Of a stretch of 55,350 nt of DNA, positions 34,200 through 41,822 are shown in pieces. Positions within the stretch are counted from its first letter, which is position 1. Each line of letters opens with the position of its first letter. Under the pieces are notes generated by a model. The model had not been told where the DNA came from. It saw only the letters and a program-made list of their open reading frames with translations, and made no database searches. This stretch comes from an uncultured Collinsella sp. (lineage in GTDB: Bacteria > Actinomycetota > Coriobacteriia > Coriobacteriales > Coriobacteriaceae). The stretch lies in NCBI GenBank assembly GCA_900544235.1, contig UQUL01000011.1:1-55350 (forward strand), given 5' to 3'. The translations under genes were made by a program, and so were the position numbers.

Positions 34200-35657
34200 A
34201 TGAGCGATAGCCAGAACATGTCCGATGAGGTGCGCGCCCGCCTGCGCGCCATCCCTTCCGTCAACGAGCTGCTTGCCGAGTGGCCGGTGGTGAAGGCGAC
34301 AGGGGAGACCTGCGACGCGGTGGTCCATGCTGCCGTGACGGCTGAGCTCGACGAGGAGCGCGCCGCAATTCGTGCCGGTGCCGCCCCGCGTTCCAAGCGC
34401 GAGCTGGCCTCGGCCATCGAGTGGCGTGCGCACCGCTCCGCGTTGCCGAGCCTGCGTCCCGCCGTCAACGCCACGGGTGTTGTTATCCATACCAACCTGG
34501 GTCGAGCCCCGCTCGCGGAGTCGGCCGCCAAGGCCGTGGCCGAGGTCGCGCGCGGCTACAGCACGCTCGAGTACAGCGTGGACACCTGCTCGCGCGGGTC
34601 GCGCAAGGAACATGCCGCGCAGCTCATCCGCTCGCTTACCGGTGCCGAGGACGCGCTGGTCGTTAACAATAACGCGGCTGCCGTGCTGTTGGTGCTGGCG
34701 ACCCATGCCGCAGGCAAGGAGGTCATCGTCAGCCGCGGCGAGCTTGTCGAGATCGGCGGCAGTTTCCGTATCCCCGATGTTATGGAGGCCTCGGGTGCCA
34801 AGCTCGTTGAGGTCGGGGCCACCAACCGCACGCATTTGAGCGACTACGAGCGCGCCATCACGCCCGATACGGCGATGATCCTCAAGGTTCATCCTTCCAA
34901 CTATCGCATCGAGGGTTTTCACGAGGAGGTGGGTTCTCGGGAGCTTGCGGCTTTTGCTCACAAGCATGGCCTGCTGTTCTACGAGGACCAGGGGTCGGGC
35001 GCGCTTTTGCCCGATGACATCCTGGTGCGCGGCGGTGAGGAGCCCACGCCGGCTTCAGTTTCGGCGGGGCTCGATATTGTGTCGTGCTCGGGCGATAAAC
35101 TGCTCGGTGCCGCACAGGCGGGCATCATCATGGGTCGTCGCGATCTGGTCCAGGCCTGCGGATCGCATCCGCTTATGCGTGCCCTGCGTCCGGGAAAGCT
35201 CGCACTGGCGGCGCTCGAGGCTACACTGCGCATTTACATGGATGGGGCGGATGTGGCCCATCGTGAGGTGCCGGTGCTCAACATGCTCACGCTTCCGCAG
35301 GCTCATCTGGAGCGTCGCGCACGCAAGCTGCGCGAGCTGATGGTGGCGGGCCTCGATAAGGCTGGTTGCCCGTGTGCCGTGCAGGTGGAAATCGTCGAGG
35401 AGTCGTCGACTCCCGGCGGCGGTTCGCTGCCTACCGTGGAGCTGCCCACGATGTGCGTGGCCGTCTGCCCGGTCGACGGGCGCCTGTCCCTCGACGCGCT
35501 CAAGCGCTCGCTCGTCCAAGATTTCGATACGCCGGTCGTCACGCGCGCCTCGCACGACCGCATTTTGTTTGATGTGCGCACACTCGTGGGCGACCGCGAT
35601 ATCGAGACGGCGGCATCGACGCTCGTCGCGTGCGTTGAGAAGGCGGTTGCACGATGA
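34200..35657 (+). CDS. selA: L-seryl-tRNA(Sec) selenium transferase
   Basis: A 485-residue PLP enzyme that converts seryl-tRNA(Sec) to selenocysteyl-tRNA(Sec) with selenophosphate. Family features are NATGVVIHTNLGRAPLA near residue 88, YSTLEYSVDTCSRGSRKEH near 119, and the PLP lysine in SCSGDKLLGAAQAG near 300. GAAAGG precedes the ATG. The 75-base gap before it has a tandem GATTGATTCGGC (34123-34134 and 34136-34147) of unknown meaning. Start and stop overlap with selB (ATGA) shows coupling. Confidence 0.96.
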   Translation: MSDSQNMSDEVRARLRAIPSVNELLAEWPVVKATGETCDAVVHAAVTAELDEERAAIRAGAAPRSKRELASAIEWRAHRSALPSLRPAVNATGVVIHTNLGRAPLAESAAKAVAEVARGYSTLEYSVDTCSRGSRKEHAAQLIRSLTGAEDALVVNNNAAAVLLVLATHAAGKEVIVSRGELVEIGGSFRIPDVMEASGAKLVEVGATNRTHLSDYERAITPDTAMILKVHPSNYRIEGFHEEVGSRELAAFAHKHGLLFYEDQGSGALLPDDILVRGGEEPTPASVSAGLDIVSCSGDKLLGAAQAGIIMGRRDLVQACGSHPLMRALRPGKLALAALEATLRIYMDGADVAHREVPVLNMLTLPQAHLERRARKLRELMVAGLDKAGCPCAVQVEIVEESSTPGGGSLPTVELPTMCVAVCPVDGRLSLDALKRSLVQDFDTPVVTRASHDRILFDVRTLVGDRDIETAASTLVACVEKAVAR

Positions 35658-37621
35658 GTGAGGTTCAAGCGCTGGTGGAGTGTCCCGTTATCGTTGGCAC
35701 GGCGGGCCACGTCGACCACGGTAAGTCGGCGCTGATCGAGGCGCTGACCGGCAAGAATCCCGACCGTCTGGAGGTTGAGCGCCGTCGCGGTATGACCGTG
35801 GAGCTGGGCTTTGGCGAGCTGGCGCTGCCAAGTGGCAAGATTGTTGGCCTGGTCGACGTGCCGGGCCATGCGCATTACTTGCGCGCCATGGTGCAGGGCG
35901 CCACGGGTATCGACGTGGCCGTGCTGGTGGTTTCGGCCGTCGAGGGCGTGATGCCGCAGACCCGCGAGCACGTGCATGTGCTGGAGCTGCTGGGCGTTAC
36001 GCATATGGTGGTCGCGCTGACGATGTGCGACCTGGCCGATGCCGAGATGACCGAGCTTGCCGAGCTCGATGTCGATGACTTTTTGTCGGGCACTGTGTTT
36101 GCGGATGCGCCGATCGTGCCTGTGTCGTCCAAGACCGGCGCGGGAATCGATGACCTGCTGGTTGCGCTCGACGAGCAGGTTGCCGCTTGCTGGGATTCCT
36201 GTCGCGACCGTGCCGAGCGAAGCGATGCCGCGCCGCGCCTGCCGATTGACCGCTGCTTTACGATCAAGGGCGTCGGCACCGTCGTGACGGGAACGCTGCA
36301 CGATGCGCCGGTTGCGGTGGGCGACGAGCTGATGGCTTTGCCGTCGCGTACGGTCTGCCGTGTCCGCGGGATTCAGGTGCATGGCGATACGCCGCGAGCA
36401 CTGCCCGGACAGCGTGTGGCGCTCAACTTGGTGGGCGATGGTGTCGCGGCGCTTGATCGTGGCGAGATGCTGGGCGTGGCGGACCGCTTTGGTCAGACGT
36501 TGCGCTTTATGATGTCGTTTACGTATTTGGGTCGCGAGGGAGCCAAGCCGCGTGTGCTCGAGTCGGGTGCGCGTGTGCACGTGATGGCGGGTACGGCCGA
36601 GGTAGTCGGTCGCATCATGTTCATGGAGGGCGAGGTTCCCATGGCGGTGGGCGAGACGCGAGTTGTGCAGGTACGCTTGGAGGAACCGTTGCCGCTGCGT
36701 GCTGGAGACCATGCCGTGGTGCTGTCGTATTCGCCCGTTATGCTTATTGGCGGCGGGCGCGTGCTGCTTTCGCGCTGCCGTCGCTCGCGCGAGCTTACTG
36801 AGGGGGAGTGCATGCTGTATGCGGCGCTCGAGTCCGGCGATATCGCGGGCGGTGTGGGCGCTTGGCTAGCGTTGCAGACGCTGCCGGTTACGGCGGTTGA
36901 TGTTGCCGAGGCTTTGGATCTTGGTGTCGGCGAGGTCGATGCCGCACTGCGCGGGCTGGTGGCGCAGGGCTCCGTTTCCAAGCTTGCCGCGGGTGAAGCG
37001 GACCTCTTGGCGGACACCGTGGTGCTCGACGCCGCGATGGATGCACTGGCGGCGACCCTGTCAGCCATGCATGCGGCGTCTCCCAAGGAGACGGGCTTTA
37101 CGCCTGGCGCCGTTGCCCATGCTGCGTGGCCTACCGCTGACGATACAGTTGCCGCAGCCCTGATTTCCGAGGGCTGCTCGCGCGGCGTGTGTGCCTCCGA
37201 GGGCGCCGAGGTGTTCGACCCGCACTCCGCTGCCGCCGCGGCGCGCGTGGTGCACGAGGCTTGCGAGCGCATCGTTGCCTTGCTGGACAAAGCCGGCCTC
37301 GATGCACCGACGCTGCCCGAGGTGGGCGAGCAGTTGCGGCTCGATCGCGACACCATGACGCGCACCCTGCGTGAGCTTTCGCTCAATCGCTCGATCGTTA
37401 AGGTCGAGCGCGACGTTGCCCTGTCCGCCGCCGCCGAGGCCCATGCGCGTGAGCTCGTCGCCGCCGCCATCGAGGCAGCCGGCGGTGCTGCCACCACGAG
37501 CGCTCTGCGCGAGGCCCTTGGTGTTTCGCGCAAACGCGCCATCAGCATCTTGGAGCACCTGGATGCCGTGCGCTTCACAGTCCTTGACAAGGATGCCGGC
37601 GGCCTGCGCTCCCTGCGCTAG
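35654..37621 (+). CDS. selB: Selenocysteine-specific elongation factor
   Basis: A 655-residue translational GTPase that delivers selenocysteyl-tRNA to UGA codons marked by a SECIS. G1 is GTAGHVDHGKS, G3 is VDVPGHAHYLRAMVQGA, and the G4 motif reads TMCDLAD instead of NKxD. The GTPase and beta-barrel domains occupy about residues 1-370; the remaining 280 residues are the winged-helix repeats that bind the SECIS hairpin. Located between selA and tRNA-Sec. Confidence 0.96.
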   Translation: MSEVQALVECPVIVGTAGHVDHGKSALIEALTGKNPDRLEVERRRGMTVELGFGELALPSGKIVGLVDVPGHAHYLRAMVQGATGIDVAVLVVSAVEGVMPQTREHVHVLELLGVTHMVVALTMCDLADAEMTELAELDVDDFLSGTVFADAPIVPVSSKTGAGIDDLLVALDEQVAACWDSCRDRAERSDAAPRLPIDRCFTIKGVGTVVTGTLHDAPVAVGDELMALPSRTVCRVRGIQVHGDTPRALPGQRVALNLVGDGVAALDRGEMLGVADRFGQTLRFMMSFTYLGREGAKPRVLESGARVHVMAGTAEVVGRIMFMEGEVPMAVGETRVVQVRLEEPLPLRAGDHAVVLSYSPVMLIGGGRVLLSRCRRSRELTEGECMLYAALESGDIAGGVGAWLALQTLPVTAVDVAEALDLGVGEVDAALRGLVAQGSVSKLAAGEADLLADTVVLDAAMDALAATLSAMHAASPKETGFTPGAVAHAAWPTADDTVAAALISEGCSRGVCASEGAEVFDPHSAAAAARVVHEACERIVALLDKAGLDAPTLPEVGEQLRLDRDTMTRTLRELSLNRSIVKVERDVALSAAAEAHARELVAAAIEAAGGAATTSALREALGVSRKRAISILEHLDAVRFTVLDKDAGGLRSLR

Positions 37622-37647
37622 ATGGGCCGCTCGGCCCCGCCCCATCA

Positions 37648-37713
37648 GTTGCGGTGAAATAGTTCCTATTTGGAGGCTTTGGCAGCAAATACAGGAACTA
37701 TTCCACCGCAACT
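37648..37713. repeat. Dispersed palindromic repeat, copy 3 (compensated variant)
   Basis: The arms begin AGTTGCGGTGAAATA like other copies, but the inner arm reads GTTCCT instead of CGGACT. The opposite arm has changed to match (AGGAACTATT), with one mismatch elsewhere. It lies between selB and the tRNA-Sec promoter. Confidence 0.9.
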
Positions 37714-37728
37714 TCTTGCTCGTCTTTT

Positions 37729-37758
37729 TGGGATGGAGCCGTTTCGGTTTGGTAAAAT
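37729..37758 (+). promoter_or_regulatory. Likely tRNA-Sec promoter
   Basis: TTGGGA (37729-37734) and TAAAAT (37753-37758) are 18 bases apart, ending 12 bases before the mature tRNA-Sec. Confidence 0.55.
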
Positions 37759-37770
37759 ACCGGCGCACTT

Positions 37771-37867
37771 GGGAACGGATGGGCTCCGGTGGGCTCCGCG
37801 GTCCTCAAAACCGTTGCGAGGCGTGCAAAACGTCTTGGATGTGTTCGATTCACATACGTTCCCGCCA
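37771..37867 (+). tRNA. selC: tRNA-Sec(TCA)
   Basis: A 97-base RNA with every mark of a bacterial tRNA-Sec. The 8-base acceptor GGGAACGG faces ACGTTCCC (7 pairs plus a terminal G-A). A 6-bp D stem, GGGCTC/GGGCTC, uses two G-U pairs and closes a CGGT tetraloop. Anticodon stem GCGGT/ACCGT holds loop CCTCAAA with anticodon TCA. The extra arm is long (GAGGCGT/ACGTCTT), the T arm is ATGTG-TTCGATT-CACAT, and GCCA ends it. This reads the UGA codons of fdhF and selD. Confidence 0.96.
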
Positions 37868-37876
37868 TACGCTACC

Positions 37877-37931
37877 AGCGCTTTTGTGCTCGCGGTCTTG
37901 CTGCGTGCCGCAAAGGCGCTGTTTTGTTTTT
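37877..37931 (+). terminator. Terminator of tRNA-Sec
   Basis: AGCGCTTTTG (37877-37886) pairs with CAAAGGCGCT (37911-37920) through one G-U pair, followed by GTTTTGTTTTT. Confidence 0.8.
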
Positions 37932-38021
37932 GCACGAGCTTTTCGCAGCGCTGCTATTTCGGTGGCTGTATTTAGCTTCGTGCACCGGGTTTCGAGCATG
38001 CCGATGGAGGTGTTTTGCCGT

Positions 38022-38654
38022 ATGACTACCGTAAGACGTGCCGATCTTTCTTGTGTCGTCCAAGCGGGCGGGCTGTCCTCGCGCATGGGCTGCGATAAGG
38101 CTCGCATGGCGTTTTGCGGCGAGCCGCTCATCGAACGCGTGCTGGGTCGGCTGGCGCCAGTTGCCGGCGAGTTGGTCGTGACGACTTCGCGTCCCAGCGA
38201 GCTTGCCTATCTTGAGGAGCGCGCGTTTGGCGGCCTGGTGCCGCGAATAGTGTCGGACCTTGAGGGGCCGGCGGGCGCCATGCGCGGCATTGCGAGCTCG
38301 CTGGCTGCGGCTCGGCTACCGCTCGTGGCGATTGTCGCCTGCGATATGCCGTTTGTCTCGCCGGAACTCATCGGCGCGCTTGCCGATCGTGCTGAGGCCG
38401 AGGCGCTCGACGTGTGCGTGCCGCGCGAGGAGCGGGGGATTGAGCCGCTTTGCGCCGTCTGGCGCCGTGACGCGTGTGCGCCGGTCGCCCATGAGCTGCT
38501 CGCCTGCGACCGCCAGCGCATTCGCTGCCTGATCAATCGAGTTCAGGCTGGTTATATGGATGAGCCGCAGATCGTTAAGGCCGCGGGCTCGACGCTCTGC
38601 TTCGAGAACGTCAATACGCCCGAGGAGTTTGCGGCGGCCGAGTTACTCGCCTAG
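38022..38654 (+). CDS. mobA: Molybdenum cofactor guanylyltransferase
   Basis: A 210-residue nucleotidyltransferase that joins GMP to molybdopterin, giving the bis-MGD form used by the DMSO-reductase family (FdhF and the 32007 enzyme). The signature VVQAGGLSSRMGCDKARMAF opens the protein, and VACDMPFVSPELIGAL near residue 105 gives the metal-binding Asp. GGAGG lies 11 bases before the chosen ATG; in-frame ATGs at 37998 and 38004 are possible. It sits between tRNA-Sec and the second DUF3343 gene, 15 bases from the latter. Confidence 0.9.
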   Translation: MTTVRRADLSCVVQAGGLSSRMGCDKARMAFCGEPLIERVLGRLAPVAGELVVTTSRPSELAYLEERAFGGLVPRIVSDLEGPAGAMRGIASSLAAARLPLVAIVACDMPFVSPELIGALADRAEAEALDVCVPREERGIEPLCAVWRRDACAPVAHELLACDRQRIRCLINRVQAGYMDEPQIVKAAGSTLCFENVNTPEEFAAAELLA

Positions 38655-38669
38655 ACGATTGGAGTTGCC

Positions 38670-39065
38670 ATGTCTCACGATATTTGCCCCGACACGGGAG
38701 AGCCTTGCACTTGCGATGGTTCCGAGCCCTGTACCTGCGGCTGCGGTGGCTGTGGACATACTGCGGAAGAGGAAGCGGCCGCCGCGGCGTATCGTGAGGC
38801 GCACCGCGAAGGCCCGTCCGGCGATGCCCTCGACCACGAGCGCAAGATCATCGTGTCGTTCGACAGCACTTTCGATGTGATGGAATGCGAACAGCTGTGC
38901 CTTGCCGCCGGCGTGCCCGGGCGCATCATGCCATTGCCGGGCTCCATTACTGCCGGCTGTGGGCTTTGCTGGGCCATGCCGTTCTCCGGCGATGCCCTCG
39001 CCGTCTTCCGCGCTGCCACCGAAGGCCGCATAACCCCCGCCGACTACCATCAGCTCGTCCTCTAA
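38670..39065 (+). CDS. DUF3343 protein with cysteine-rich N-terminal extension
   Basis: A 131-residue protein. Residues about 52-131 match the DUF3343 protein at 10708: both have the pattern C-E-x-L-C, G-x-P-G-R, P-x-P-G and A-G-C-G-L-x-W. The first 30 residues are different: nine cysteines packed as CPDTGEPCTCDG, then SEPCTCGCGGCGH, followed by a polar linker. This looks like a metal- or selenium-binding appendage. Both genes share the leader TTGGAGTTGCCATG. Placement right after mobA suggests a link between selenium carriage and molybdenum cofactor. The function is inferred from neighbours only. Confidence 0.78.
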   Translation: MSHDICPDTGEPCTCDGSEPCTCGCGGCGHTAEEEAAAAAYREAHREGPSGDALDHERKIIVSFDSTFDVMECEQLCLAAGVPGRIMPLPGSITAGCGLCWAMPFSGDALAVFRAATEGRITPADYHQLVL

Positions 39066-39073
39066 CCACCAAC

Positions 39074-39108
39074 ACCACCACATTGGGGACAGGCACCTTT
39101 GTGGTGGT
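39074..39108. repeat. Hairpin with TTGGGGACAGGCACCTT loop
   Basis: ACCACCACA (39074-39082) pairs with TGTGGTGGT (39100-39108). The 17-base loop holds a GGGGACAGG motif that recurs in other intergenic sites of the window (48516, 54607). The rest of the gap up to gdhA (39109-39322) has no gene that I can see, and presumably holds the gdhA promoter. Confidence 0.6.
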
Positions 39109-39322
39109 TTGGAACACGTGGACGAAACAGGTTTGAAACACAGGTTTTGCACGTCAGGCACTCAAAAACGCTTCTACCTGCATCGTAATCAAAACGAAAC
39201 ATCTGCTCGTCGGCTTATGCGAAACTTTGCTGCAACAGTGCGATATTATCCATACTCGATAAAGCTCGCGGCGCATGGTACGCCGCGAACGACACCTTTC
39301 TTTTCCATCAATTGGAGGAAGC

Positions 39323-40678
39323 ATGAGCTATACGCAGAAAGTTCTCGACGAGCTCAAGGCCCGCTATCCCGAGCAGCCTGAGTTCATCCAGGCCGCAACC
39401 GAGATCCTCGGCACCATCCAGCCGGCGCTCGACGCCCATCCCGAGTACGAGGAGGCCGCTCTGCTTGAGCGCCTCGTCGAGCCCGAGCGCATCGTCATGT
39501 TCCGTGTTCCCTGGGTCGACGACCAGGGCAAGGTTCAGGTCAACCGCGGCTATCGCGTCGAGTTCAACTCTGCCATTGGACCCTACAAGGGCGGCCTGCG
39601 CTTTAACCCGACGGTCACCCTGGGCATGCTCAAGTTCCTGGGCCTGGAGCAGATCCTCAAGAACAGCCTGACCACCCTTCCCATGGGCGGCGGCAAGGGC
39701 GGCTCCGACTTTGACCCCAAGGGCAAGTCCAACAACGAGATCATGCACTTCTGCCAGTCCTTCATGACCGAGCTCTATCGCCACATCGGCCCCAACACCG
39801 ACGTTCCCGCCGGCGACCTGGGCGTTGGCGGCCGCGAGGTTGCCTACCTGTTCGGTCAGTACAAGCGCCTGACCAACGAGTGGACCGGCGTCCTCACCGG
39901 CAAGGGCCTCTCCTTTGGCGGCTCGCTCGCCCGTACCGAGGCAACCGGCTACGGCCTGGCCTACTTTGTGGACGAGTACCTCAAGAGCCGCGGCGACTCC
40001 TTCGAGGGCAAGAACGTCGTCGTTCACGGCTCCGGTAACGTCGCCATCTACGCGGTCCAGAAGGTCTCCCAGCTCGGCGGCAAGGTGCTGGCCTGCTCCG
40101 ACACCCATGGCTGGGTCGAGGATCCCGACGGCATCGACTACACCGTGCTCGAGCATGTCTACAACAAGAAGCGCTCCGGCCACGACAAGGGCGTCACGCT
40201 CGCCATGTACGTTGACGAGAAGCCCAACGCCGTGTGGCACGAGGGTGACGGCCGCGGCGTGTGGCAGCTTCCCTGCGACATCGCGCTGCCCTGCGCTCGC
40301 GAGAACACGCTGCTGCTCGAGGACGCCCAGGCGCTCGTCGCCAACGGCTGCAAGGTGGTCGGCGAGGGCGCGAACATGCCCACGACCATCGAGGCCACGA
40401 CCTACTTCCAGGAGAACGGCGTCGCCTTTATGCCCGGTAAGGCTGCCAACGCCGGCGGCGTGCTCGTGTCCGGCCTGGAGATGAGCCAGAATGCCGAGCA
40501 CCTTTCCTGGACCTTCGAGGAGGTCGACGGCAAGCTCGAGCAGCTCATGCGCGGCATGTTCCACAACGTGGACGACACCGCCAAGAAGTACGGCGAGGAG
40601 GGCAACTTCGTCATGGGCGCCAACATCGCCGGCTTCCTGAAGGTCGCCGACGCCATGCTCGCCCAGGGCGTCTGCTAA
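39323..40678 (+). CDS. gdhA: Glutamate dehydrogenase, NADP-type
   Basis: A 451-residue hexameric enzyme interconverting 2-oxoglutarate plus ammonia and glutamate. Catalytic segment TLPMGGGKGGSDFDPKGKS holds the active lysine near residue 126. The nucleotide-binding motif VVHGSGNVAIYAVQK lies near residue 240, and its GSGNVA form fits NADP-type enzymes. Length is typical for the 450-residue class. TTGGAGGAAG precedes the ATG. Single-gene unit ended by a clear terminator. Confidence 0.95.
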   Translation: MSYTQKVLDELKARYPEQPEFIQAATEILGTIQPALDAHPEYEEAALLERLVEPERIVMFRVPWVDDQGKVQVNRGYRVEFNSAIGPYKGGLRFNPTVTLGMLKFLGLEQILKNSLTTLPMGGGKGGSDFDPKGKSNNEIMHFCQSFMTELYRHIGPNTDVPAGDLGVGGREVAYLFGQYKRLTNEWTGVLTGKGLSFGGSLARTEATGYGLAYFVDEYLKSRGDSFEGKNVVVHGSGNVAIYAVQKVSQLGGKVLACSDTHGWVEDPDGIDYTVLEHVYNKKRSGHDKGVTLAMYVDEKPNAVWHEGDGRGVWQLPCDIALPCARENTLLLEDAQALVANGCKVVGEGANMPTTIEATTYFQENGVAFMPGKAANAGGVLVSGLEMSQNAEHLSWTFEEVDGKLEQLMRGMFHNVDDTAKKYGEEGNFVMGANIAGFLKVADAMLAQGVC

Positions 40679-40705
40679 ATCTTCGCTCGACATAGCATGT
40701 GATGA

Positions 40706-40735
40706 GGCTCCCAGCTATCCGGCTGGGAGCCTTTT
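40706..40735 (+). terminator. Terminator of gdhA
   Basis: GGCTCCCAGC (40706-40715) and GCTGGGAGCC (40722-40731) form a perfect 10-bp stem, then TTTT. Confidence 0.92.
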
Positions 40736-40753
40736 CTATCCCGGAGGACTCTT

Positions 40754-40828
40754 CATAACTTGCGGTGAAATACGGACTGTTTAGCGTCCCAGAACGGCTA
40801 ATCAGTCCGTATTTCACCGCAAGTTATG
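40754..40828. repeat. Dispersed palindromic repeat, copy 4 (longest arms)
   Basis: Arms of 26 bp are perfect, starting CATAACTTGCGGTGAAATAC. Where other copies have AGTTGCGG this has ACTTGCGG, and the other arm carries the matching change (CCGCAAGT). Confidence 0.93.
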
Positions 40829-40907
40829 GATGGGTGGGTGGATTTTGTCCTAAAACGGTGTGCGGCCCCTCGTTTGGTACACTTAAAAGTACTGGACAAG
40901 TGAAGAG

Positions 40908-41822
40908 ATGGGGGAGAACGTGCTCAAGTTCGGTACCTACGTCCGTGTTGGAAACGCGGCCGAAGCCTATGAGCTCTTACAGAAGAACCGCAACAACAAG
41001 ATTGTGGGCGGCGGCATCTGGATGCGCCTGGGTTCGCGTCGCGTGGCGACGGCGATTGACCTTTCGGCCTGCGGACTCGATCAGATCGAGGAGACCGAGA
41101 CCGAGTTTCGCATCGGTGCCATGTGCACCCTGCGCCAGCTCGAGCGTCATGCCGAGCTCAACGCGCTTGTCAACAATGTCTTTGAGTTCGCCGTCCACGA
41201 CATCGTGGGCGTGCAGCTGCGCAACACCGCCACGTTGGGCGGCAGCATCTACGGCCGCTTTGGCTTTTCGGACGTGCTCTCGGCGTTCCTAGCGCTTGAT
41301 TCGTATGTTGAGCTGACAGGGGCCGGCCGCGTGCCGCTCGCCGAGTTCGTGGACATGGGCTACGTGCGTGACGTGATTGAGCACGTCGTGGTCGTTAAGC
41401 ACGATTACCGCGCGAGCTATGAGGCCGTGCGCAAGGCCGCGACCGACTTCCCCTCCTTAAACGTCACCGCCGCCTGGTGGGACAACAGCTGGCATGTCAC
41501 CGTGGGTGCCCGTCCGCTGCGCGCGACCCTGCTGCAGGGCGAGGCATGCGGCCTCACCAGCGAGCAGCCTTCCGAGGACGAGCTTTGCGCCCTTGCCGCA
41601 TCCGTGCGTGCCCTGAGCTACGGCACCAACCTGTGGGGCTCGGCCGAGTACCGCCGTCGCATCTCGGCGCCGCTTGCCGTGCAGGCCGTGCGCCGCGCCG
41701 CCGGCATCGAGCTTTCGGCCGCGCTTGCCCGCGAGCTCGAGACCGTGCAGGTCCCTAAGTTCGCCACGGACGAGTATTCCTGCCGCCGCGTGCCCGGCGT
41801 CGATTCTAGCGAGGTGCGCTAA
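40908..41822 (+). CDS. FAD-binding subunit of a molybdenum hydroxylase
   Basis: A 304-residue flavoprotein of the CO dehydrogenase/xanthine dehydrogenase medium-subunit family. The FAD-binding loops are KIVGGGIWMRLGSRR near residue 28 and NTATLGGSIYGRFGFSD near residue 107. It passes electrons from the iron-sulfur centres of its partner to NAD or another acceptor. A GTG at 40920 preceded by GGGGGAG is an alternative start. It overlaps the next gene by one base (TAATG). Confidence 0.88.
   Translation: MGENVLKFGTYVRVGNAAEAYELLQKNRNNKIVGGGIWMRLGSRRVATAIDLSACGLDQIEETETEFRIGAMCTLRQLERHAELNALVNNVFEFAVHDIVGVQLRNTATLGGSIYGRFGFSDVLSAFLALDSYVELTGAGRVPLAEFVDMGYVRDVIEHVVVVKHDYRASYEAVRKAATDFPSLNVTAAWWDNSWHVTVGARPLRATLLQGEACGLTSEQPSEDELCALAASVRALSYGTNLWGSAEYRRRISAPLAVQAVRRAAGIELSAALARELETVQVPKFATDEYSCRRVPGVDSSEVR

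Noticed and set aside
30210..34967. Very long antisense open frame (about 1,585 codons) across the formate hydrogenlyase end, the Mo enzyme and selA
   Set aside because: It is opposite well-recognised genes, has no ribosome site and no family resemblance; it results from high third-position GC. Similar long antisense frames over valS (48541-51954) and the hydroxylase (41819-44701) were rejected for the same reason.
40754..40828. Short open frames inside the dispersed palindromes (peptides starting MKYGL...)
   Set aside because: They appear in several copies only because the repeat itself is open in one frame; they have no ribosome site and vary with the loop.
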